Below, piece after piece: positions 1-7,888 of a stretch of DNA of 64,000 nucleotides. Under the pieces are notes generated by a model. That model saw nothing but the letters and a program-made list of their open reading frames with translations, was not told the DNA's origin and made no database searches. The translations under genes and the position numbers were made by a program. The stretch is from JBDTSW01 sp963758845 (GTDB lineage: Bacteria; Actinomycetota; Thermoleophilia; Solirubrobacterales; 70-9): NCBI GenBank assembly GCA_963758845.1, contig CAVWWX010000002.1, forward strand, positions 1,488,001 to 1,552,000. Reading direction: 5' to 3'. Position 1 is the stretch's first letter, and every line of letters starts with the position of its first letter.

Positions 1-488
1 GCGCCGGTGGTTCCGGAGGTGAAGACGATCAGAGCCGGGTCGGCCGGGGCGAGGTCGGCGAGCTCCGCGGGCGTCTCCTGGGGCTCGTCCTCGTCCAGGG
101 CGCCGGCCACCTCTGCCATCGTCATGCACTCGACGCCGCCGGGCATCTCGCCCAGCGGGTCCTCGTCTCCCACACACAGGGACGGGTTCGCGACCGCGAT
201 GCGGTGCTCGAGGTCCGCGCGCCGCAGCTGCGTGTTGCAGGGCAGCGCCACGGCGCCCATCCGCCAGCAGGCGAGCAGCGAAAGCACCCACTCGACCCGG
301 GTGCCCGCAAGCGTCATGACGACGTCGCCGCGGCGGATCCCCCGCGCCGCGAAGGCGCCCGAGAGGCCCGCTGCCCGCGCCCCGAGCTCGCCCAGATGCC
401 ACACGCGCCGCTCACCCTGCCGCGAGATCGCGACCAGGGCGGGCTGCGATGCCGGGCGGCTCTCGACCAGGTCTCGAATCAGGTTCAT
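1..488 (-). CDS. AMP-dependent acid-CoA/amino-acid ligase, N-terminal part (cut by window edge)
   Basis: Adenylate-forming enzyme of the ANL superfamily, which activates a carboxylate with ATP. The 162 visible residues hold the usual N-terminal half (VWHLGELGARAAGLS, then RRGDVVMTLAGTRVEWV) and end at the P-loop-like phosphate-binding motif VFTSGTTGA just at the window edge, so the adenylation core and C-terminal lid are missing. The ATG overlaps the stop codon of the upstream glycosyltransferase (ATGA), so it is the last visible gene of a four-gene minus-strand operon. The substrate cannot be told from this part; acyl-CoA synthetase and free-standing adenylation domain both fit. Confidence 0.85.
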   Translation of the reverse strand, partial: MNLIRDLVESRPASQPALVAISRQGERRVWHLGELGARAAGLSGAFAARGIRRGDVVMTLAGTRVEWVLSLLACWRMGAVALPCNTQLRRADLEHRIAVANPSLCVGDEDPLGEMPGGVECMTMAEVAGALDEDEPQETPAELADLAPADPALIVFTSGTTG

Positions 489-1297
489 GCGGCGAGCGCG
501 GCCATGAAGTCCCGAAGCCGCGTGTCCTCGATGTACCCGGGCGGGACCTCCCGGCCGAGGAGCGTCTCGCCTTCGTAGAACTGGCGCAGCTTCCCCTGCT
601 CCCACAGCGCGTAGAGCTGGCGCCAGGTCTGGCCCTTGCCCGGCGGCAGCTCGGTGTTCGCCGCCAGCGCCCGGCCACCCTTGACGATCTTGTTCTCGAA
701 CTGCTCGTAGGTGCGCATCGGGAAGTGAAGGATCTCGAGCCGGTCGCCGGGCGTCTCCAGTCCCAGGTCCGGCCCGCTGACGCGGTGATTGCCCATCTCC
801 ACCGTGATCTCGGGATGAGCCCGGTGCGCGACCTTGGGCGGCAGCGGCCGTCCCCGCGAGTTGCGTGAGTCGAGGTCACGGATCGTCATCCGCTCCAGGA
901 ACGCCCGCTCGTCGACCGGGCGCGGCGGGAAGTTGTGACGAGCCACCTGCACCACGCCGGTCTCGTCCGGCAGGGAGTCGAACTCCTCAGCCAGGCCCGC
1001 GCCGTTCCGCGGCCACCAGAATTCATCGGCGTCGGCGTTGATGACCCAGTCGGCCCCCTCCTTCGCAGCCATCCGGGCCATGCGCGTGACCCACTTCCAC
1101 TGCGAGTAGTCGTCGGTGGGCTCGTGGAGCAGACGAAGCACGCCGTCTGCCTCGTAGCCGCGAAGGATCTCGACCGTGTCGTCCACGGAGCCGTTGTCGG
1201 TTGCGATCACCAGGTCGACCCCCCTGGCGAGGTGGTACTCGACGTTCGCGCCGATGATGTCCTGCTCGTCGCGTACCAGGAGCGTCATCGCCAGCAT
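485..1297 (-). CDS. family 2-like glycosyltransferase
   Basis: Predicted cytosolic glycosyltransferase of 270 residues with a GT-A fold. The start reads MLAMTLLVRDEQDIIGANVEYHL, as in Glyco_tranf_2_4/GT92-like enzymes; TDNGSVDDT near residue 33-41 is the nucleotide-binding turn and DADE at 89-92 is the metal-binding DxD. No membrane segment is visible. Its ATG overlaps the stop codon of the pyruvyl-transferase-like gene by one base and its stop overlaps the next start, so translation is probably coupled. The neighbours suggest it decorates a small metabolite or surface glycan; donor and acceptor are unknown. Confidence 0.8.
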   Translation of the reverse strand: MLAMTLLVRDEQDIIGANVEYHLARGVDLVIATDNGSVDDTVEILRGYEADGVLRLLHEPTDDYSQWKWVTRMARMAAKEGADWVINADADEFWWPRNGAGLAEEFDSLPDETGVVQVARHNFPPRPVDERAFLERMTIRDLDSRNSRGRPLPPKVAHRAHPEITVEMGNHRVSGPDLGLETPGDRLEILHFPMRTYEQFENKIVKGGRALAANTELPPGKGQTWRQLYALWEQGKLRQFYEGETLLGREVPPGYIEDTRLRDFMAALAA

Positions 1298-2349
1298 CAG
1301 GACGCCCCCGTGGACCGGTCAAGCCGGGCGCGTGCGATCTCGAGCGCCTCGGCCGGGTCGTCCGCCCAGCTTGCGAGCGGGGAGGAGGAGGTCCAGGTCT
1401 CCCAGAACGAGCGGCACTTCCCCGATGTGTTGTCCAGCAGAACGTGGGGAATGCCCAGGAGCAGCGCGAGCACGTGCCCGTGGAGGCGGTCGGTGATCAC
1501 CACGCGACCCTGCGAGAGCCGCTGGACGCCCACCGCGAGGCGGCGGCGGGCGATGGGCCCGAAGGTGCCGGCGCTGACCCGCCAGAGCGCCGTCGCCAGG
1601 CGGCCGTCTCGGCTCATCGCCGCGCCGACGCGCCGGTTCGCGGCCAGCCAGAGCCGCAGCGGCCGCGGCCCGGCCACGCGCATCGGCCCCTTGACCCGCC
1701 AGTCCAGGCGGGCGTCCAGTGGCCCGAGCGCGGGGAGCTCCCGCTCTTTGGCCTCGCGGTCACGGCGCATGAGCCAGACGACCTCGTGGGTCGCCGGCAG
1801 GCGCTCCAGCGGCCCCAGCGCGAAAGCCAGGTCCGGGCAGAGCACCCGCGGGACGTCGAGCGCCTCGGCGGCCCACTCGAGGCTGCGCGTCTCGCGCACC
1901 ATCAGGGTGAAGTCGGAGTGAGCCTCGGCGAGGCGGGCGAAGCGCCGCTCGCCCGCTTGGGCACGGAACCAGACGCTCTGCGGCAGCTGGACGACCCTGG
2001 CGCGGGGAAAGTCACGCAGGACCAGCTCGCGCACGCGGTGCTGATGTGGATGAACGTCGCCCAGGTTGCCGCCTCCCTGGATCAGGATCGTGCCCCGCTC
2101 GCCCACCGACTTCGCCAGAAGGCGGCGCCGGTACGTCGCCGGCTCGCACTGGTAAGCCACCTCGACGCCGGCGCGGGAGAGCGCACGGCGCGCGCCCAGC
2201 CAGATCGCCGAGTCGCCGACATTGTCGATGTTGGGAAAGTTGACGAAGGCCGCCTCCCGGCCGGGCTCGAGCAGCTCCCCCAGGCGGGCGTCGATCTCCT
2301 TCGACAGGCCGGTGGGATGATCCGTGGTGGGGGTGGTCACCGCAGGCAT
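1297..2349 (-). CDS. polysaccharide pyruvyl transferase family protein
   Basis: 350-residue protein of the polysaccharide pyruvyl transferase family (WcaK/CsaB type), whose members transfer pyruvate from PEP to sugars to form ketals, although many homologues are untested. Diagnostic stretches are NIDNVGDSAIWLGA near residue 40, ILIQGGGNLGDVHP near 88-101 and VITDRLHGHVLALLLGIPHV near 287-306. It lies 9 bp downstream of the dioxygenase gene and overlaps the glycosyltransferase start. Pairing with a glycosyltransferase fits a glycan or glycolipid modification, but the same operon also carries an adenylating enzyme and an oxygenase, which is unusual for surface polysaccharide loci. Confidence 0.8.
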   Translation of the reverse strand: MPAVTTPTTDHPTGLSKEIDARLGELLEPGREAAFVNFPNIDNVGDSAIWLGARRALSRAGVEVAYQCEPATYRRRLLAKSVGERGTILIQGGGNLGDVHPHQHRVRELVLRDFPRARVVQLPQSVWFRAQAGERRFARLAEAHSDFTLMVRETRSLEWAAEALDVPRVLCPDLAFALGPLERLPATHEVVWLMRRDREAKERELPALGPLDARLDWRVKGPMRVAGPRPLRLWLAANRRVGAAMSRDGRLATALWRVSAGTFGPIARRRLAVGVQRLSQGRVVITDRLHGHVLALLLGIPHVLLDNTSGKCRSFWETWTSSSPLASWADDPAEALEIARARLDRSTGAS

Positions 2350-2358
2350 CGCCAGCCG

Positions 2359-3087
2359 TCAGCCGACCCAGTAGCGGGTGAGGTGGCGGGACCGGTCCTC
2401 GAAGGATTCCCGCGCGTGCAGCATCCGCCAGTTGTCGAAGATCAGGAGCCCGCCGTCGGGGACGAGGACGTGCGAACCCCGGGAACGCACGTGCTCGACC
2501 CCGAGTCGGCAGAGCTCGGCGTAGAAAGCGTCCACGCCCTCGAAGTCATCGCCGGTGCGGGCCGGCCCCTCGAGCTTGCCGTCGCGCATCACGTTGTGGC
2601 TGAACCGAACGATCCGGGTCCCGTCCACGGCCATGCTCAAGACCGGCGCGGCGAGCGCCGCCGAGTCGCCGGCCGCCAGGTCGAAGCGGACGGGGCGCCG
2701 CTCGGCCTCGGCGCGGAGGTCCTGGGGGAGGGAGTCGATCAGCGCGTAGGCGTCGGCGAGCATCGTCCTGCCCCCGCCGCAGCGGGCCTGACGGTGGCAG
2801 TGAAGGGCCAGGTAGCGCGGCGGCGGCTGCTGGCCGGGGGCCTCCGTATGGGGCGTGATCGCGTTGGCGCTCTGGGAGTACTGAAGGTCGTCGAACCCAG
2901 GGCGAAACAGGACCTCGTGGCGGATCGAGCCGCCGTACTGAACCCGCAGCTCGCCGAGGCCGCCCAAGGCCGACTCGCACTCCTCGCGAGAGGGAACACC
3001 CTCGATCAGAGCCCAGCCACGCGACCGAAGCAGGGCGAGGTGGGACTCCGATGGGGCGGCGACCTTGGCCTCGATCGGTGGCGCCAC
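2359..3087 (-). CDS. TauD/TfdA-family Fe(II)/2-oxoglutarate dioxygenase
   Basis: Non-haem iron oxygenase of 242 residues in the TauD/clavaminate-synthase-like superfamily; such enzymes hydroxylate or desaturate amino acids and related acids using 2-oxoglutarate and O2. The facial triad is visible: H80-T-E82 in ITPHTEAPGQ and the distal H224 in DNWRMLHARE, with R238 placed to bind 2-oxoglutarate. The HxE rather than HxD triad is typical of the SyrP/VioC/AsnO-like branch that acts on free or carrier-bound amino acids. It is the first gene of the minus operon and is divergent from a KamA-like radical SAM gene, so an amino-acid-derived substrate is plausible (inference). Confidence 0.82.
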   Translation of the reverse strand: MAPPIEAKVAAPSESHLALLRSRGWALIEGVPSREECESALGGLGELRVQYGGSIRHEVLFRPGFDDLQYSQSANAITPHTEAPGQQPPPRYLALHCHRQARCGGGRTMLADAYALIDSLPQDLRAEAERRPVRFDLAAGDSAALAAPVLSMAVDGTRIVRFSHNVMRDGKLEGPARTGDDFEGVDAFYAELCRLGVEHVRSRGSHVLVPDGGLLIFDNWRMLHARESFEDRSRHLTRYWVG

Positions 3088-4409
3088 GCGCTGGAATAAT
3101 AGGGAGCATCGGGACGAACCCCCCTCGTTTTCTCGGGCCCAGAGCCCTGCCCAGCCTCGCTCGGCGCCTTCGGCTCCCCCCGGATCGACTGTCGGAGATG
3201 CGCGCGGTGGCCGCGGTGCTGCCGTTCCGCGTGAACGAGTACGTGCTGGACGAGCTGATCGACTGGTCGGCGATCCCGGACGACCCGATCTTTCGGCTCA
3301 CCTTCCCGCAGCGCGAGATGCTCGCCCCCGCGGACTTCGACGCGATCGACGGGCTGATCCGAGGCGGAGCGCCGGACAGCGAGGTGGAGGCGGCGGCGGC
3401 CACGGTGCGGGCCGCGCTCAACCCGCACCCGGGTGGCCAGCGCGAGCTGAACGTCCCCGACTTCCAGGGCGGCCCGCTCGCGGGTGCCCAGCACAAGTAC
3501 CCGGACACGCTGCTGGTCTTCCCGGCCGAGGCGCAGACGTGCCATGCCTACTGCGGATACTGCTTTCGCTGGGCGCAGTTCGTCGGGCCCCGCGATGAGC
3601 GCTTCGCCCACAGCGAGCCCGAGCGAATCGCCGCCTACGTGCGCGATCAGCCGCTGATCACCGACGTGCTGGTCACGGGCGGAGACCCCCTCATCGCGCG
3701 CGCGGCGGTGCTGCGCCGTCACCTGGCGCCGCTGCTCGCGCCCGACCTCGAGCGAATCAACATCCGCATCGGCACCAAGGCCCCGGCCTACTGGCCGCAC
3801 CGCTTCCTGGGCGATCGCGACGCCGAGGAACTGTTACGCCTGTTCGAGGAGGTGGTCGCCGCCGGGCGGCACCTGACGCTGGTCGTCCACTACAGCCACC
3901 CACGCGAGCTCGAGACCGAGCCGGCCCGGCTGGCGCTGGCGCGGATCCTCGCCACCGGGGCGACGGTTCGCTGCCAGGCCCCGGTGGTGAGGCACGTGAA
4001 CGACTCGGCCGGAGTGTGGGCGGACCTCTGGTCGCTCCAGGTGCGGTCCGGGGCGATCCCGTACTACATGTTCGTCGAGCGCGACACCGGTCCGCGCCAC
4101 TACTTCGAGCTGTCGCTGGCGCGGGCGCTTGAGATCTACGAGGGGGCGAGCGCCCGGGTCTCGGGGCTGGCGCGGACCGCCAGGGGGCCGGTGATGTCGG
4201 CCGCTGCCGGGAAGGTGCTGGTCGACGGGACCGTCGAGGTCGGGGGCCGGCGCGCGTTCGTGTTGAAGCTGATCCGGGCCCGCGAGCCGGCCCGCGCGAA
4301 TGAAGTGTCCCTGGCTCGCTACGACGACCGCGCGACCTGGCTCGATCAGCTCGCCCCGTTGAGCGAAGAGCCGTTCGCCGGCGAGCGGCTCGAGGCTATG
4401 GTCGGCTGA
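3078..4409 (+). CDS. KamA-like radical SAM aminomutase (atypical subfamily)
   Basis: Radical SAM protein of the lysine 2,3-aminomutase family. The iron-sulfur motif CHAYCGYC (CxxxCxxC) lies near residues 155-162, preceded by RVNEYVLDELIDW and DPIFRLTFPQREML, both family signatures. The C-terminal region differs from classical KamA: the Gly-rich PLP loop is replaced by VMSAAAGKV, which keeps the lysine, and the Asp residues that hold the substrate amine in lysine aminomutase are not evident. A different substrate is therefore likely. The start is uncertain: GTG 3078 overlaps the divergent oxygenase gene by 10 bp, ATG 3051 lies further inside it, and ATG 3198 would trim conserved-looking sequence. 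It is followed 5 bp later by the PP-loop gene. Confidence 0.85.
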   Translation: MAPRAGIIGSIGTNPPRFLGPRALPSLARRLRLPPDRLSEMRAVAAVLPFRVNEYVLDELIDWSAIPDDPIFRLTFPQREMLAPADFDAIDGLIRGGAPDSEVEAAAATVRAALNPHPGGQRELNVPDFQGGPLAGAQHKYPDTLLVFPAEAQTCHAYCGYCFRWAQFVGPRDERFAHSEPERIAAYVRDQPLITDVLVTGGDPLIARAAVLRRHLAPLLAPDLERINIRIGTKAPAYWPHRFLGDRDAEELLRLFEEVVAAGRHLTLVVHYSHPRELETEPARLALARILATGATVRCQAPVVRHVNDSAGVWADLWSLQVRSGAIPYYMFVERDTGPRHYFELSLARALEIYEGASARVSGLARTARGPVMSAAAGKVLVDGTVEVGGRRAFVLKLIRAREPARANEVSLARYDDRATWLDQLAPLSEEPFAGERLEAMVG

Positions 4410-4414
4410 GCGCG

Positions 4415-5623
4415 GTGGTCGTCCGAGCGCCCACGATCGAGCACGCCGACGACCAGGTCGTGCTGGTAGCCCGGATGGAGCCCGAAGGCGAGGATGCACG
4501 CGCCGGCGAGCTGCGGCTAGGGATCGATCCGGCCTACGCCGACTGGCTGGATCGCAGCGCCACGCCGCTGACGCCCGTGGCCGCGGTGCTCGCGACGGCG
4601 ATCGGAGAGGACCTGCGCCTCGAGGCGCCCGTCTCGCCCGCCCTGGTCAAGGGCTCCGAGAGCGTCAGCGCAAGGTTCGCCGACTGGTGGGGGTATCGCG
4701 CCGCCCGGATCGAGGCGCCCCAGCAAGAGATGCGGCCGCCGGGCCCGGACGTCGCGGCCCTCTTCTCGGGCGGGATCGATACGTCGGCGACACTGATCCG
4801 CTCGCTCCGCGGCGACATCCCGCAGCGGGCCACGCACCTGATCAGCATGTACGGCTCCGAGTTCAAGCTGTCGCCGGAGACCCACGAGGCGATCTGGCGC
4901 GAGAACGCCCGCGCCGCCGCGGAGTATGGGCTGCCGCTGATCAAGGTGACCACCAACGCACCGCAGCTCCTGCACGGGCGGCTCGGGTGGCCCCGCTCCC
5001 ACGGCGCCAGCTTTGCGAGCCTCGCGCTGTTGGCCGGGCCTCAGTTCAGCTCGGTGCTGTTCGGCTCCTCGCAGCTCCCCGAGGAGCCCCGCCCGCACGG
5101 GAGCCGGGCGGACCTCGACCACCTGTGGAGCACCGAGTCGACCGCGATCTGCCACGACGCGGCCGAGCTGGGCAAGCTCGGCCGGGCCGCGATCGTGGGC
5201 ACGAGCCCGATCGCGATGAAGCACCTCAAGGTCTGCTGGACGCGCGACACCCCGGCCAACTGCGGGCGCTGCGAGAAATGCCTGCGAACGATGACCTGCC
5301 TGGAGGTCGCCGGCGCCCTCGACCGCACCGATCGCTTCGACGCGCCGCTGACCCTGGATGCGATCAGTGACTGCAAACCGGCGCGCAACAGCCCCAGCCT
5401 CATCCGCGAGCTGGTCAACCACCTCCCCCCCGAGCACGCCGAGCTGCGTGGCGTCTGGACCAGCAAGCTGCGCGAGGCGGAGGCGATGGCCCGCGCCCAC
5501 CGCCGTGCGAAGCGGCAACAGGCGGTCCGCCGCGGCTGGCGCGGTCGGCGCCGCCACGCCGGTCGGTGGATGCGTCGCGCCCGCCGGCGCATGGCCCGCC
5601 GCCTGGCCGGCGCCGGACGCTAG
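4415..5623 (+). CDS. PP-loop ATPase-family protein with Cys cluster
   Basis: 402-residue protein with a PP-loop ATP pyrophosphatase signature, LFSGGIDTSATL, near residues 116-127. Enzymes with this loop (QueC, asparagine synthase, tRNA thiolases) adenylate a carbonyl and add an amine or sulfur. A second conserved feature, NCGRCEKCLRTM near residue 282-293, resembles the QueC-type metal-binding cysteines. The last 60 residues are extremely Arg-rich and probably disordered or nucleic-acid/phosphate binding. GTG start, 5 bp after the KamA-like gene, so the two form an operon. No characterised homologue is recognised; it could make an amide or nitrile bond on the product of the radical SAM enzyme (inference). 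Confidence 0.72.
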   Translation: MVVRAPTIEHADDQVVLVARMEPEGEDARAGELRLGIDPAYADWLDRSATPLTPVAAVLATAIGEDLRLEAPVSPALVKGSESVSARFADWWGYRAARIEAPQQEMRPPGPDVAALFSGGIDTSATLIRSLRGDIPQRATHLISMYGSEFKLSPETHEAIWRENARAAAEYGLPLIKVTTNAPQLLHGRLGWPRSHGASFASLALLAGPQFSSVLFGSSQLPEEPRPHGSRADLDHLWSTESTAICHDAAELGKLGRAAIVGTSPIAMKHLKVCWTRDTPANCGRCEKCLRTMTCLEVAGALDRTDRFDAPLTLDAISDCKPARNSPSLIRELVNHLPPEHAELRGVWTSKLREAEAMARAHRRAKRQQAVRRGWRGRRRHAGRWMRRARRRMARRLAGAGR

Positions 5624-5671
5624 GCGCGGCGTAGGGTGTAAACGACCGACGGCGATCGCGAAGGAGGCACG

Positions 5672-6472
5672 ATGGGAAAGCGCACGAGCTACGAGCCGGG
5701 GGTGTTCTCGTGGGTGGAGCTCTCGACCACCGACCCCGAAGGCGCCAAGGCCTTCTACGGTGGCCTGTTCGGCTGGGAGGCCGATGACCGGCCGATCCCG
5801 GACGGCGGCGTCTACTCGATGATGGAGATCAGCGGCGAGGCGGTGGCGGCGATCCAGCAGAAGCCGCCGCAGCAGGACGCGCTGCCGCCGTACTGGTTCA
5901 GCTACATCACCGTCGCCAGCGCCGACGAGACGGCCGCGGCCGCCAAGGATGCCGGAGGCAACGTCCACATGGAGCCCTTCGACGTGATGGAGCTCGGGCG
6001 GATGTCGGTGGTGATGGACCCGACCGGTGGGACGTTCGGGATCTGGGAGCCAAAGGAGCGGATCGGCGCCACGCTGGTCAACGATCCCGGCAGCCTGACC
6101 ACGAACGAGCTCGCGACCAACGACGTGGCCAAGGCGACCGAGTTCTACGAGCGGGTCTTCGGCTGGAGCATGACCCCGATCGACACCGGCGGCGCCCCGC
6201 CGTACTGGGGGATCGGGCACGACGGCGCGGCGGCGGGCCGCAACGGCGGCATGCGCGAGCTGGCGCCCGAGCAGCAGGAGGCAGGGATCCCGCCGCACTG
6301 GATGCCCTATTTCGCGGTGAGCTCCGCCGACGAGACGGTCGCGAGGGTGAGCGACGGCGGCGGGACGGTGCTGTTCGGCCCGATCGACCTGCCGACCGGG
6401 GCCCGGATCGGCGTCGTCGCCGACCCCCAGGGCGCCCCGTTCGGGATCTTCGAGGGCGAGGTCGACGACTGA
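5672..6472 (+). CDS. two-domain VOC (glyoxalase-fold) protein
   Basis: 266 residues made of two tandem vicinal-oxygen-chelate modules, each starting with a similar phrase: VFSWVELSTTDPEGAKAFYG near residue 11 and LTTNELATNDVAKATEFYE near residue 141. Actinobacterial proteins of this type are usually annotated as glyoxalase/bleomycin-resistance or hydroxylase CFP30-like proteins and most have no known substrate. ATG preceded by a good ribosome site (AAGGAGG, 5660-5666). It follows the PP-loop gene by 48 bp but a separate promoter is possible. Function beyond fold is not assignable. Confidence 0.82.
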   Translation: MGKRTSYEPGVFSWVELSTTDPEGAKAFYGGLFGWEADDRPIPDGGVYSMMEISGEAVAAIQQKPPQQDALPPYWFSYITVASADETAAAAKDAGGNVHMEPFDVMELGRMSVVMDPTGGTFGIWEPKERIGATLVNDPGSLTTNELATNDVAKATEFYERVFGWSMTPIDTGGAPPYWGIGHDGAAAGRNGGMRELAPEQQEAGIPPHWMPYFAVSSADETVARVSDGGGTVLFGPIDLPTGARIGVVADPQGAPFGIFEGEVDD

Positions 6473-6669
6473 CGTCCGCCCTGGTCAGCGGGTCGGCGCG
6501 CGGGATCGGGCGTGAGATCGCCGGCGGGCTGCTCGCCGAGGGCCTCGCGGTGGTCGTCACCGCTCGGAGCATCGACGACGCCGAGCGGGCGGCGGCGGAG
6601 CTCGGCGAGGGCGCGTTGGCGGGTTCTACCGCGACCGCGAACGAATCCCCTGGTAGCCCTCGTACCTAG
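6469..6669 (+). pseudogene. truncated short-chain dehydrogenase (N-terminal stub)
   Basis: A 66-codon frame overlapping the stop of the VOC gene encodes only the first Rossmann unit of an SDR: LVSGSARGIGREIAGGLLAEG carries the GxxxGIG NAD(P)-binding motif, followed by the usual helix and VVVTARS. It then runs into unrelated sequence and a stop, about 190 residues short of a normal SDR. No catalytic YxxxK segment follows in any frame before the ferredoxin gene. No ATG/GTG is in place (a CTG overlaps the upstream TGA). Read as the remnant of a deletion rather than a frameshifted gene. Confidence 0.6.
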
Positions 6670-6911
6670 CGCTTCAGCTCGGTGCCGTCGTAGAGCTTCT
6701 TGACGGTGACGGCGCCAGCCGGAGCGGCGTCGAGGCACAGCTCGCACAGCACGCACTCGTCGAGGTTCTCGCGGACGACCCGCACCCCGGCCTCGCCCGC
6801 GGCGAAGATGTCGACCGGGCAGGCCTCCTCGAGCTTCGTGGCAAGACCCGCGTCGCCGGCGATGGACTCGTCGACGTCGACGTCGATGAAGATGCCGTGC
6901 TGCTCGCTCAC
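6666..6911 (-). CDS. FixX/ETF-QO-type 4Fe-4S ferredoxin
   Basis: 81-residue ferredoxin. A distant cysteine in EACPVDIF (about residue 30) is followed 22 residues later by CVLCELC, then APAGAV. This spacing (one remote Cys plus CxxCxxC, no fourth Cys in the usual CP position) is how the single 4Fe-4S cluster of electron-transfer-flavoprotein:quinone oxidoreductase and FixX is bound, so the protein is probably functional. It lies downstream of the sucC-sucD pair on the same strand. The likely role is passing electrons from acyl-CoA or other flavin dehydrogenases; the partner is not in the window. Confidence 0.75.
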   Translation of the reverse strand: MSEQHGIFIDVDVDESIAGDAGLATKLEEACPVDIFAAGEAGVRVVRENLDECVLCELCLDAAPAGAVTVKKLYDGTELKR

Positions 6912-6935
6912 GCGATCGCCTCCGCAGAACCACGT

Positions 6936-6981
6936 GCGGCGGCTCCGCCGGCTGACACGCCAGTTTCGTTGCTAAAGCAAC
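6936..6981 (-). repeat. double-hairpin intercistronic repeat, copy 1
   Basis: Read on the minus strand, a GTTGC/GCAAC stem with loop TTTA overlaps the sucD stop codon, then a linker (cGAAACTGGCGTGTCA) leads to a second GC-only stem (arms near 6938-6942 and 6945-6949). The same layout occurs after sucC at 7889-7932. It lies between sucD and the ferredoxin start. Probably an RNA element for mRNA processing, attenuation or stability; the match of layout and linker between the two copies is what supports it. Confidence 0.6.
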
Positions 6982-7877
6982 TCATGGCACACGTTCGGGA
7001 TCTCGTCGATCCGCTCGACGACCGGGACGCCGGCCGCCTCGAGGCGCGCGATCTTCTCGGTCGCCGAGTCCTCCTTGCCCTCGACGATCGTCCCCGCGTG
7101 GCCGAAGCTCATGCCCTGCATCTCCTCGTCGTCCATGAACTTCCCCGCCATGAAGGCGACGATCGGGAGCTTCGATCCGGCCTGGTCGCGCCAGTCGACC
7201 AACTCGGCCTCCATCCGGCCGCCCGGCTCGGTGTAGATCACGATCGCCTCGGTCTGCTCGTCCTCCTCGAACAGCGGCATCAGCTCGGCATAGGTCGAGC
7301 CGATGATCGCGTCGCCGCCGATCGAGACCGCCGTGGACACCCCGAGCCCCGCGGCCGTGAGCGACGAGGAGATCTCGGTGGTCATCCCGCCCGAGCGCGA
7401 CATCACGCCGACCGGGCCGGCGGAATAGGCCTTGGCCGCGTCCTTGGCCGGGCCGCCGATGCCGCCCATCTTGCACACCCCCGGCACGATCAGCCCCAGG
7501 CAGTTCGGGCCGATGATCCGGGCGCCGCGGAGGTTGGCCAGCTCAACCATCTCGGCCACGTCGCGCCGCGGGATCCGCTCGGTGACCACCACGATCAGTT
7601 TGACGCCGTTCTCGATCGCCTCCATCACCGCGTCCTTGGTGAACGCGGGGGGGACGGTCACGACCGCGCCGTCGATCGGGCCGCCGTGGTTCTCCACCGC
7701 CTGCTCGACGGTGTCGAAGACGGGCACGCCGTGCACCTCGCGGCCCTTCCGCCCCGGGGTCACGCCACCGACGACCTTCGAGCCGTAGTCCAGGCACTCG
7801 CGGGTGAGGTTGACCGCCTCGCGGCCCGTGATGCCCTGGACGATGAAGGTGAAGTCCTCGCTCAAGAGGATGCTCAT
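6972..7877 (-). CDS. sucD: acid-CoA ligase (ADP-forming) alpha subunit, succinate/malate type
   Basis: 301-residue alpha subunit of succinyl-CoA synthetase-like enzymes, which bind CoA and carry the phosphohistidine. N-terminal Rossmann part FIVQGITGREAVNLT, the GxGGxT-like turn VVGGVTPGRKG, and the phosphorylated H260 in MSFGHAGTIVEG are all present and the length is normal. It is 55 bp downstream of the beta subunit gene. Succinyl-CoA synthetase is the default call. Because the same region encodes a malyl-CoA lyase, a malate-CoA ligase (MtkB-like) role cannot be excluded by sequence alone. Confidence 0.85.
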   Translation of the reverse strand: MSILLSEDFTFIVQGITGREAVNLTRECLDYGSKVVGGVTPGRKGREVHGVPVFDTVEQAVENHGGPIDGAVVTVPPAFTKDAVMEAIENGVKLIVVVTERIPRRDVAEMVELANLRGARIIGPNCLGLIVPGVCKMGGIGGPAKDAAKAYSAGPVGVMSRSGGMTTEISSSLTAAGLGVSTAVSIGGDAIIGSTYAELMPLFEEDEQTEAIVIYTEPGGRMEAELVDWRDQAGSKLPIVAFMAGKFMDDEEMQGMSFGHAGTIVEGKEDSATEKIARLEAAGVPVVERIDEIPNVCHELL

Positions 7878-7888
7878 GAGTCACCTGT

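Noticed and set aside
6666..6911. Ferredoxin seemingly missing its fourth cluster cysteine
   Set aside because: The remote Cys (EACPVDIF) plus CxxCxxC with no following CP-cysteine is the normal FixX/ETF-QO cluster arrangement, so nothing is missing.
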